Positions 1-6,322 of a stretch of DNA of 64,000 nt are shown here, piece by piece (position 1 is the stretch's first letter; the number at the start of each line of letters is the position of its first letter). Source of the stretch: Pseudodesulfovibrio tunisiensis. Its GTDB lineage: Bacteria; Desulfobacterota; Desulfovibrionia; Desulfovibrionales; Desulfovibrionaceae. Made by a program: the position numbers and the translations under genes. The stretch spans positions 1 to 64,000 of the forward strand of contig NZ_CP094380.1 in NCBI RefSeq assembly GCF_022809775.1, in the 5' to 3' direction. The notes under the pieces were generated by a model. The model made no database searches. It was not told the DNA's origin and saw only the letters and a program-made list of their open reading frames with translations.

Positions 1-38
1 CTTTTGTTTATCAATTAAAACAATATTTTACGTTTAAA

Positions 39-90
39 TTTGTAGTCAAATTCCGGGCTAAAAACGGCCTTTGTAGTCAGTGTTGTAGTC
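39..90 (+). repeat. Left arm-type direct repeats TTTGTAGTCA (3 copies)
   Basis: Copies lie at 39-48 and 70-79 (TTTGTAGTCA) and 83-90 (TTGTAGTC). The same decamer recurs at the right end of the element (42813-42823 with one change, 42826-42835) in the same orientation. Tyrosine integrases bind arm-type repeats flanking the core site, so these probably mark the two ends of the ICE. That role is inferred; the repeat itself is seen directly. Confidence 0.65.
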
Positions 91-196
91 GAGGTCTATC
101 AGTTCTTTTAGCCAAGTTCATTCTTTAGGAATCAGGCTGGTCCAGGAGCGCGATCGGCAGGGTAGGAAGGCCAACAGCGACAAGCTGTATGGATAG

Positions 197-237
197 CATC
201 CCACCGTCCCACCCCCTAGGGGCGGGACGGTGGGATG
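197..237. repeat. Near-perfect 19-bp inverted repeat
   Basis: The arms 197-215 and 219-237 match at 18 of 19 positions around a 3-nt loop (CTA) and are very GC-rich. No T-tract follows on either strand, so it is not a standard terminator. Its place beside the integrase arm repeats suggests a role in end recognition or in insulation of the element, but nothing proves this. Confidence 0.55.
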
Positions 238-647
238 TCTATTTTGAACCCTTATCTAGCGGCTTCTGCCGCCACGTGGCCAGCAAGACTGGCTACAAAG
301 TTTTTAAGCCCTGTTGTTTCAGACATGTCGGAATAATCCCCGGTGTCGATGGATGCTCGAGGCGCAAGGATTATTGATGCGTTTGTGTATAGTTGCTCCT
401 GCATCATTTTTCGGCAAAGGATGTCGTAGCGTTTAGCGTAGGACGCTCCATCGAAGTCTGGAAAGACCGGAAAGTGTGGGGATTTGTCCCTGACTGGTTT
501 TTGAGACTGCGGAGCGTCTGATCCTGCTACAGAGTTGTGGACACGGAATTACACCACTTGACGGGACACAACTCAGGAGAAGTGGATGAGCAGAAAATAT
601 TTGGCGTGGCTTGATTCAAAGTGCTGACCCCACTTTGGGGGCGAGTT

Positions 648-1691
648 CTACTTTTTGCTGGGTTCGGCCGAGTCTGTGAAAATGGCTCCGACTTTTTGGA
701 TGGCTTCTTGGGTGTCCTTGCTTTGAATGTGGCGGTAGACTTTTGCGGTTGTTGACGGATCGGCATGGCCTGCGAGGTAGGCGGCGGTTGTGAGGTCTAC
801 TCCCGCGCTGACGAGATTGGTGACAAAGGCATGTCTGAGGTCATACATTCTAAGGCGGCGTGTGATTCCTGCACGTTCCTTGGCTGCGTTCCATGCCTTT
901 TTTATGCTGGCGACATGCTTTCCCTTGTAGTGGATCAAATAAACGTCCCCATTTGCCTCATCCTCACTTTTCCATTTCCGAAGGTGCGTGAAGAGCTGAG
1001 GTGCAATCGGGATCTCTCGCCAAGGCAAGCCGCCTTTTTTGGCCGACGTAACGCGGATTGTTTTGGCTTCCATGTCTACATCGGCCCAGGTCAGCGCCAG
1101 CAGTTCCGATTTCCCTGCCCTAATGCCTGTGTATACGGCCAGGAGGATGGCTCGGAAAAGGTGTGGAGGTGCTTGCTCCAATAGCCGTTTCAACTCATTT
1201 CGTGAAGGTGGGACGATTACTTCATCTTCACCGCAAGGTACTGGAATGGCGGGGGCGTTTTCAATGTAGCCGTTTTTGGCCGCGCGGTTGAGCAGGGCTC
1301 GAAGGAATCCCATGCGTCGTTTGATGGTGTTTGGCTTCAGCCCTCTGTCCTGCAAGGCTTTCAGTGCATCTCGAAGGTCTGATGATGTGAAGAATTCAAT
1401 AGGCTTGTGTCCGAACAGGGGAATGTATAACTGGTTGACATAATAGAGTTCGTTTTGAGCGGTTTCCGGTTTGAGCATTCTTAAATGTTCGACAGCAAGC
1501 TCTCGAAAGGTTGGGGAGGTGCCTACTATTGGGCTGACCCCCATGTCCTTGCGTTTCTTTTTGGCTCGATACTCCAAGGCAAGGGCGTCTGCTTCGGATC
1601 GGGTTTTTGCCTTGAAAGTCAAAACGCGTCCCGTGTCCCGCTCGCGTACGGTTACGTACCACCACTGTGATCCTTTTTTTTGAAAAGCCAC
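648..1691 (-). CDS. int: Tyrosine site-specific integrase of the ICE
   Basis: A 347-aa phage-type tyrosine recombinase that integrates and excises the element. The N-terminus (residues 1-60) is an arm-binding AP2-like domain and about 65-160 is a core-binding SAM-like domain. The catalytic domain shows the first Arg in YTGIRAGKSELLAL, the box II motif YDLRHAF, the GH of LAGHADPS and the nucleophilic Tyr in KVYRHI. It is the outermost gene of the element, as expected for an ICE integrase, and follows the excisionase-like gene on the same strand. The presumed target is the tRNA-Ala 3' end about 42 kb away. Confidence 0.95.
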   Translation of the reverse strand: MAFQKKGSQWWYVTVRERDTGRVLTFKAKTRSEADALALEYRAKKKRKDMGVSPIVGTSPTFRELAVEHLRMLKPETAQNELYYVNQLYIPLFGHKPIEFFTSSDLRDALKALQDRGLKPNTIKRRMGFLRALLNRAAKNGYIENAPAIPVPCGEDEVIVPPSRNELKRLLEQAPPHLFRAILLAVYTGIRAGKSELLALTWADVDMEAKTIRVTSAKKGGLPWREIPIAPQLFTHLRKWKSEDEANGDVYLIHYKGKHVASIKKAWNAAKERAGITRRLRMYDLRHAFVTNLVSAGVDLTTAAYLAGHADPSTTAKVYRHIQSKDTQEAIQKVGAIFTDSAEPSKK

Positions 1692-1709
1692 GAATTATCC
1701 CGACTTGGG

Positions 1710-1952
1710 TTACGAAAATATTTCATCGACGGAAATGGATCTGGCTTTTCGGGAGCCGGGTATGATCAGATATCTATCCGGTTCAGCCATGAAGTCATCG
1801 AGGATCGACGCTGCGTAGCACCGTTCTGTCGGCCCGTGAGTCGGAATATGATATCTCTTTCGCCAGCGATCAAATTCACGAGTCGAGATGCCACAATAGG
1901 CGGCGGCTCTTTGTCTTGAAAAAAAAGGTCCTTTGATCTGCGGCATACTCAA
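1710..1952 (-). CDS. Excisionase-like small HTH protein
   Basis: An 80-aa protein with a MerR/excisionase-like helix-turn-helix (FFSRQRAAAYCGISTREFDRW). Such proteins bind DNA at the ends of integrated elements and steer the integrase towards excision. It lies 18 nt upstream of int on the same strand and overlaps the previous gene by ATGA, so the three probably form one transcript. Assignment rests on size, HTH pattern and position; an AlpA-type regulator is the alternative. Confidence 0.7.
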   Translation of the reverse strand: MSMPQIKGPFFSRQRAAAYCGISTREFDRWRKRYHIPTHGPTERCYAASILDDFMAEPDRYLIIPGSRKARSISVDEIFS

Positions 1953-2404
1953 CCTGCCTTGTTTGGCTCCTGTGCTTTTGGGCGAAGCTCCAAATCATCC
2001 AGTAGGACCGGGCGGTCCTTGAAGAATATCCAGACTCTCCATTCGTTGTTGGCGTCCCTGAAAGGATGGGTGCGCGTTCGTGTTGCCATCGGGGGATCGG
2101 CGATCTCCTCGGGGTAGTAGGTCACGGGTGTGTGAGGGGCGAGGTCGGGCTGAAGGGACGGGGTGTCCTTTTGGATGCCGAGTCCGGCTCGCAGGTGATC
2201 CATGACCAGTGCGGTAATTCCTTTCAGAGTGAAATAGCTTCGGCCTTCGTCCTTGCGGACAACCCACGTTTCCCCTTGCATGACCCGCCAGCGGCCTTCC
2301 GGGCCGTCCCAGAGTTCAGCAGGAAAGAAGGACAGTTTCGGTGTCCCGTATTTCCCCTTGAACTTCGGGAGGGTTGCGCATGGAGTGTGTCTGGTTGTCG
2401 GCAT
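1949..2404 (-). CDS. Hypothetical protein upstream of xis-int
   Basis: A 151-aa protein from ATG at 2404, chosen because AAGG lies just upstream; an in-frame upstream start at 2458 would sit inside the operator region. I do not recognise the family. It has no signal peptide or membrane segment. It is the first gene of the presumed excision transcript, and its stop overlaps the excisionase start. The palindromic operators at 2439-2490 lie directly upstream, so it is probably repressed in the integrated state. Confidence 0.65.
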   Translation of the reverse strand: MPTTRHTPCATLPKFKGKYGTPKLSFFPAELWDGPEGRWRVMQGETWVVRKDEGRSYFTLKGITALVMDHLRAGLGIQKDTPSLQPDLAPHTPVTYYPEEIADPPMATRTRTHPFRDANNEWRVWIFFKDRPVLLDDLELRPKAQEPNKAG

Positions 2405-2438
2405 TGTCTTACCTTGTTCTGTGTCTTGGAAAACAAGG

Positions 2439-2490
2439 TTAATTCTAAAAAGAATCAAAGGTCAAGAATTTTAATTCTAATTAGAATTAA
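2439..2490. promoter_or_regulatory. Twin palindromic operators of the excision operon
   Basis: Positions 2471-2490 form a perfect 20-bp palindrome (TTAATTCTAATTAGAATTAA). A diverged copy of the same length lies at 2439-2458. Their centres are 32 bp apart, about three helical turns. A minus-strand TTGACC (2460-2465) lies between them and could be the -35 box of the excision operon. Related half-sites occur at the divergent XRE promoters (3051-3091), so one of the two XRE proteins is the likely repressor. Confidence 0.7.
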
Positions 2491-2626
2491 AAAAAGACAT
2501 AAAAAAATAGGAGAGGGGCGAAAGGAGTTTTCCCCAAGAGGGGGGGTAGGGGTGTTTGAGGGTGAAAGTAGGGTAATTATAACTGCATTTTATGCCGATT
2601 GGGCGACTTGCCGCCTTTTAACAATC

Positions 2627-3010
2627 TTAAATTGCTTGTCGTCTTTCTTGCTTGGGTTCGGCCTGCTCATTTTTTTCGAATTCTATCTTGAGTGCCTTGA
2701 GTGCGAAATCTTTTATGGCTTCTTCTGGGGCTTTCTTTGCTCTCAGGTCCGCAATGTGTGCATCCAGCAATGCAGCCTCGGGAGTGCGATATTGAGGCCC
2801 CTCCTTAGCTTCTCCTGGGAAGGTGAAGCCAATCCCAAGCTTGTCAAATAATTCGCAGATCGTGTCAATTCTCGGACATGATTTGCGGTTCATCATCTTG
2901 GAAAGTGTTGACTGTGAAAAGTCGATGGAAGTTGCCATCGCAGTAACGCTTCCATACTCGCGGATTGCGAGCTCCCTAAGCCCTTCAAGTAGCTTGTCAT
3001 AGTTTTTCAT
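2627..3010 (-). CDS. XRE-family transcriptional regulator
   Basis: A 127-aa protein with a lambda-repressor-like helix-turn-helix at about residues 20-60 (VTAMATSIDFSQSTLSKMMNR) and a charged, probably helical C-terminus. It is divergent from the small XRE gene at 3103 and shares a 92-bp intergenic region with it. It resembles the regulators that decide between maintenance and transfer in ICEs. Target sites are probably the AATTCTAATT-type palindromes on both sides. Which of the two XRE proteins represses and which activates cannot be told from sequence. Confidence 0.8.
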   Translation of the reverse strand: MKNYDKLLEGLRELAIREYGSVTAMATSIDFSQSTLSKMMNRKSCPRIDTICELFDKLGIGFTFPGEAKEGPQYRTPEAALLDAHIADLRAKKAPEEAIKDFALKALKIEFEKNEQAEPKQERRQAI

Positions 3011-3050
3011 ATCCCTCGCATATCTATATGAAGGAATCTTGTCACAGTCG

Positions 3051-3096
3051 AATTAGAATTGTTTTGTTGACAAAAGAATTCTAGTTGGAATATCTA
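3051..3096 (+). promoter_or_regulatory. Divergent promoter with operator half-sites
   Basis: TTGACA at 3067-3072 and TATCTA at 3091-3096 (18-bp spacer) make a good sigma-70 promoter reading right. An operator-like AATTCTAGTTGGAAT (3077-3091) fills the spacer, and another half-site lies at 3051-3060. The ATG at 3103 begins only 7 nt after the -10 box, so the transcript would be leaderless, as for lambda cI from PRM. Confidence 0.65.
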
Positions 3097-3102
3097 AGAC
3101 TC

Positions 3103-3327
3103 ATGAACATACGAGAAGATCTTCAAAAAATGCTGACTGAAAGTGGTTGGAGTCAAACAAACCTCGCTAGGGCCAGCCAAGTACCTCAGTCAACAATATC
3201 CAAAATTTTGAATGGGGCAAGCAAGGGCATTCATAGCTCCACCTTGGAAAAGCTGTGGCCATACCTCTACGGAGATCAACGCCCTCACTCAAAGAAAAAG
3301 TCGGGAGGGGATCGTGCAAAAGGATAG
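3103..3327 (+). CDS. Small XRE-family regulator heading the transfer operon
   Basis: A 74-aa protein with a cro/cI-type helix-turn-helix (WSQTNLARASQVPQSTISKI) and a basic tail. The ATG at 3103 is preferred over TTG at 3085, because the TTG lies inside the promoter spacer. There is no Shine-Dalgarno sequence, which fits a leaderless mRNA. It overlaps traK by 14 nt, so it is the first gene of the tra-trb operon and could control transfer, perhaps competing with the divergent XRE protein for the same operators. Confidence 0.75.
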   Translation: MNIREDLQKMLTESGWSQTNLARASQVPQSTISKILNGASKGIHSSTLEKLWPYLYGDQRPHSKKKSGGDRAKG

Positions 3328-3619
3328 AGGTTTCGCACGAGTCGAGTTCATCGCGAATCAGCCTGAGATTCTGGAGCAGCTCCGGAAAGGGCATACGCGG
3401 CGGGCGGTTTATGACGAACTGGCCAGCAAGGGGAAAATCACGATGAGCTATCAGCGGTTCTGTCATTACGTGAGCGGGAAGGGAAGAACAAAAAGAGTTT
3501 CCGTGCAGCCCGTGGTTTCGATTGAATCGACCTCCGTTTCCGCTTCTTCATCCAAGCCCTTCGATCACAACAACCAGGTTACCGAGGAGACGCGTCATCG
3601 TCTTCTTGGTGACGAGTAA
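3314..3619 (+). CDS. traK: TraK-family oriT-binding protein
   Basis: A 101-aa protein from GTG at 3314, chosen because GGGAGG lies 5 nt upstream; the longer frame from 3212 overlaps the HTH gene. The core (ARVEFIANQPEILEQLRKGHTRRAVYDELASKG, residues about 7-39) is the IncP TraK-type DNA-binding region, followed by YQRFCHYV. In RP4, TraK wraps the oriT leader DNA. Here oriT is 33 kb away, next to an array of 10-bp-phased repeats that could be its binding region. It starts the traKLM cluster, as in RP4. Confidence 0.85.
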   Translation: MQKDRGFARVEFIANQPEILEQLRKGHTRRAVYDELASKGKITMSYQRFCHYVSGKGRTKRVSVQPVVSIESTSVSASSSKPFDHNNQVTEETRHRLLGDE

Positions 3620-3631
3620 AGGAGTACGTTC

Positions 3632-4360
3632 ATGGCGACCATCAACATGATTCTGCAGGGAAAGGGCGGTGTCGGGAAGAGTCTGGCTGCCGGGCTGCTG
3701 TCCCAGTATTTTCTGGAAGCTGGGCGGAAGACCGTCTGCATCGACACCGATCCCGTGAATGCCACGCTGGCCGGATATCGGGCGCTCGACGCCATTGCAC
3801 TGGACATCATGAACGGGGGCGACGACGTGGATCCGCGCCAGTTCGACCGGCTGGTGGACGCCATCGTGACCCTGCCCGAGGACACGCAGGTCGTGGTGGA
3901 CAACGGTGCGGCGACCTTTCTGCCGTTCTGCTCCTATCTGGCGGAAAACGCGGTGTTCGACGTGCTGCACGACTCCGGCCAGACCGTCCGGCTGCATAGC
4001 GTGGTCACTGGCGGTCAGGCCATTCTGGACACGCTGAACGGACTGGATTCCCTGATCACGAATTTCGAGGGAAAACCGCTCTATGTCTGGCTCAATCCGT
4101 TTTTCGGACCCATCACCAGCAACGGCAAGCCCTTCGAGGAATTCCCGGTCTTCCGCGACCACATGTCGAGCTTCGAGGCCGTGATTCGGCTGCCGAACAA
4201 GCGCAAGGAGACCTTTGGCCGCGATCTGGAAAATCTGTTGGCGGACCGCCTGAGCTTTACCGAGGCCCTGACCGGGGATCGGTATTCCATCATGGTCCGG
4301 CAGCGGCTGCGGATGATGTGGCGCGAAATCCGCGCGGAACTGGACAAGGCCAATCTGTAG
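3632..4360 (+). CDS. traL: TraL, ParA/MinD-type ATPase
   Basis: A 242-aa P-loop ATPase with a deviant Walker A (GKGGVGKS) at residues 9-16 and a short switch (CIDTDPVNATLAGY). It belongs to the ParA/MinD family and matches IncP TraL in size and position between traK and traM. In RP4 TraL is needed for normal transfer, with its exact role unknown. The start has a GGAG-type site (TAAAGGAG) 9 nt upstream. It has no partner ParB here, so plasmid-type partitioning is less likely than a transfer role. Confidence 0.85.
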   Translation: MATINMILQGKGGVGKSLAAGLLSQYFLEAGRKTVCIDTDPVNATLAGYRALDAIALDIMNGGDDVDPRQFDRLVDAIVTLPEDTQVVVDNGAATFLPFCSYLAENAVFDVLHDSGQTVRLHSVVTGGQAILDTLNGLDSLITNFEGKPLYVWLNPFFGPITSNGKPFEEFPVFRDHMSSFEAVIRLPNKRKETFGRDLENLLADRLSFTEALTGDRYSIMVRQRLRMMWREIRAELDKANL

Positions 4361-4370
4361 GCGGTGCGCC

Positions 4371-4811
4371 GTGGACAAGCAGAAAGACCCTTTGGCTCCG
4401 TACAGGCTCACTCCGGACCGGATTCGCGACCTGCTGGCGGAACAGCATGACGTGCTGCTGGGCAAGGATGATCCCATCCTCATGTACGTGACCCTGCACA
4501 ACGCGTTTCTGGATCAGTACGACGGCGTGCTGGACAGGCATGGTCAGGAACTGGCCACGTTTCTGAAAAAGCTGGCTCGCCAATACTCCAATGAATTGAA
4601 GGGACACCGGCAGGCCATCCTCGGCAAGGCCGTGCGCGTCAGCTCCGAACACACCATTCAGGAAATCGCGGCCCACAAGAGCGGCATGGACACGCTTCTC
4701 GGCGAGATGAAGCGGCACGAGCGGCATCTGCGGCTCTACACGTTCGCGTGCGCGGTCCTGACCCTGTGCTCCGGAATACTCGTGACTACGCTGATCGTGG
4801 GGGCGCAATGA
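4371..4811 (+). CDS. traM: TraM-like conjugation protein
   Basis: A 146-aa protein starting with GTG. Residues 1-115 are helical and charged, and a single transmembrane segment lies near the C-terminus (about 122-143). Position after traK and traL identifies it as the IncP TraM counterpart, which enhances transfer in RP4. The last codons overlap trbB by ATGA, giving translational coupling to the mating-pair-formation genes. Confidence 0.75.
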   Translation: MDKQKDPLAPYRLTPDRIRDLLAEQHDVLLGKDDPILMYVTLHNAFLDQYDGVLDRHGQELATFLKKLARQYSNELKGHRQAILGKAVRVSSEHTIQEIAAHKSGMDTLLGEMKRHERHLRLYTFACAVLTLCSGILVTTLIVGAQ

Positions 4812-5749
4812 TTGACGAACGTCTGCGCAGAAGCCTTGAGCACAGTCTCGGTCCGGTGATCATGGACGCACTGGCCGACCCGAACGTGGTGGAGATTTTC
4901 GTGAATCCCGACGGGCGGCTCTGGGTGGAACGTCTGGGGGAACCCATGAAGGTGGTGGGGGAGATGTCCGCCGTGGACACCGCGCGCGTGATTTCGCTCA
5001 TCGCCAGTTCGCTCGAGGAATCTGTGGCCCGGGAGAATCCCATCGTGGAAGGGGAGCTGCCCCTTGATGGAAGCCGATTCGAAGGGCTGCTGAATCCCGT
5101 GGTGCCGCGTCCCATCTTCAACATTCGCAAGAAGGCGGACCGGATTTTCACACTGGCGGAATACGAAAATGCCCACATCATGTCTCCCGCGCATCACTGG
5201 GAAATCCGGTGCGCCATCGAGAGCCGGAAGAACATTCTGGTCGTGGGCGGCACCGGCTCGGGCAAGACCACGCTGGTCAACGGCATCATCGATTCCATTT
5301 CCGACATGTGTCCCGGGGATCGGCTCGTGGTGATCGAGGATACCTGCGAGTTGCAGAGCTCCGGGGAAAACACGGTGTTTCTGCGTTCCACCACGTTCGT
5401 CCCCATTGCCACGCTGGTGCGCGCCACCATGCGGCTTCGGCCCGACCGGATTCTGGTCGGCGAAGTGCGCGGGGGCGAGGCTCTGGAATTGCTCAAGGCA
5501 TGGAACACGGGCCATCCCGGCGGCGTGGCCACGGTGCATGCGAATTCCGCGCGTGGCGGTCTGTTCCGGCTGGAACAGCTTGTGGCCGAGGCGTCCAGAT
5601 CGCCCATGCCCTCGCTGATCGGCGAGGCCGTGGATCTGGTCGTCTTCATCCGTCGCACACCGACCAGCCGCAAGGTGGCCGAAGTGGTGCGGGTCTCCGG
5701 CTTCGATGCCGTCAGCCGGAAGTACATTTTGGAGTTTGTCGATGCGTAA
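4808..5749 (+). CDS. trbB: TrbB, VirB11-family traffic ATPase
   Basis: A 313-aa hexameric cytoplasmic ATPase of the type IV secretion system. Walker A (GGTGSGKTT) is at about residues 143-151, followed by the Asp box (VVIEDTCELQ), Walker B (RILVGEVRGGEAL) and the His box (GHPGGVATVHANS). ATG at 4808 overlaps the traM stop; upstream in-frame starts would run deep into traM. It powers pilus assembly and substrate transfer with TrbE and TraG. Confidence 0.96.
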   Translation: MIDERLRRSLEHSLGPVIMDALADPNVVEIFVNPDGRLWVERLGEPMKVVGEMSAVDTARVISLIASSLEESVARENPIVEGELPLDGSRFEGLLNPVVPRPIFNIRKKADRIFTLAEYENAHIMSPAHHWEIRCAIESRKNILVVGGTGSGKTTLVNGIIDSISDMCPGDRLVVIEDTCELQSSGENTVFLRSTTFVPIATLVRATMRLRPDRILVGEVRGGEALELLKAWNTGHPGGVATVHANSARGGLFRLEQLVAEASRSPMPSLIGEAVDLVVFIRRTPTSRKVAEVVRVSGFDAVSRKYILEFVDA

Positions 5750-6050
5750 AACGATTCTGCTTGCCGCGCTGATCGCGGCCTGTCTGCTGCCCGAAGCGGC
5801 TTTGGCTTCCAACGGCATTTCCGAGTTCAACAGTCCGTTTGAAGCCGTGGTCGGCACGATCACCGGTGATGTAGGCCGGTACTTTGCCATCGCGGCCATG
5901 GCCGTCTGCGGCGTGACGTTCATCTTCAAGCGCGAGGAGGTTTCCGGTGCCTTCAAGATGCTGCTCGGCGTGGTGTTCGGAATCTCGTTCATCGCGTTTG
6001 CCGCGTCCATCGTGGACGGAGTTTTCGTCTTTACCGGAGCGTTGGTATGA
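5742..6050 (+). CDS. trbC: TrbC, conjugative pilin precursor
   Basis: A 102-aa VirB2-like pilin. A signal peptide ends near residue 22 (ALASNG), followed by two hydrophobic helices (about 42-60 and 72-100) with a short basic loop (FKREE). In RP4, TrbC is trimmed and cyclised by TraF, and a TraF homologue is encoded at 29430 in this element. The start overlaps the trbB stop. Confidence 0.9.
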   Translation: MRKTILLAALIAACLLPEAALASNGISEFNSPFEAVVGTITGDVGRYFAIAAMAVCGVTFIFKREEVSGAFKMLLGVVFGISFIAFAASIVDGVFVFTGALV

Positions 6051-6322
6051 GGCGCATTCCGATCCACCAATCCCTGCTGCGGCCCGCTCTGATTCTGGGC
6101 GCGGAGCGTGACCTGCTTCTGTGTTCGGGCCTGCTCGCCCTGCTGGTCGGGGTAGGGGGCTTCACCCTGTATTCCGCTCTGGCCGGCTTCCTGTTCTGGG
6201 TCGCGGCCTCGTTCGTGCTCCGGCGCATGGCCAAGCATGATCCGGTGATGTCCAAGGTCTGGCTGCGCCATGTCCGGCAGCAGGAATTCTATCCGGCCCG
6301 GTCCACCTTCTGGAGGTTATGA
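6047..6322 (+). CDS. trbD: TrbD, VirB3-like inner-membrane protein
   Basis: A 91-aa protein with two close membrane helices (about 22-56) after a short basic N-terminus. Size, topology and position between trbC and trbE fit the VirB3/TrbD family, which assists pilus assembly at the inner membrane. It overlaps both neighbours by ATGA, typical of tightly coupled trb genes. Confidence 0.9.
   Translation: MRRIPIHQSLLRPALILGAERDLLLCSGLLALLVGVGGFTLYSALAGFLFWVAASFVLRRMAKHDPVMSKVWLRHVRQQEFYPARSTFWRL

Larger units (their letters stand above)
1..647. other. ICE left-end non-coding region
   Basis: I see no credible gene here; the short open frames lack ribosome binding sites and family resemblance. 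It holds three arm-type repeats (39-90), a very strong hairpin (197-237), and around 530-600 a stretch that resembles the end of an insertion sequence but carries no transposase. The integrase gene ends at 648 reading leftwards. The left attachment core must lie at or just outside the window edge, because no copy of the tRNA-Ala 3' end is visible. Confidence 0.6.

Noticed and set aside
527..640. Possible insertion-sequence end (GTGGACACGGAATTACACC-like) with a short frame behind AGGAG
   Set aside because: It resembles IS-type terminal sequence, but there is no transposase, no partner inverted repeat and the frame is 13 codons long.
3548..4501. Long reverse-strand frame over traL
   Set aside because: A shadow of high-GC codons opposite a confident P-loop ATPase; no family resemblance.
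4748..4807. Longer trbB start within traM
   Set aside because: No ribosome site, and the ATG at 4808 gives the usual family start with ATGA coupling.
4736..6271. 511-codon reverse-strand frame over trbB-trbC
   Set aside because: Low-complexity His/Gln/Arg-rich translation typical of antisense frames in GC-rich DNA.
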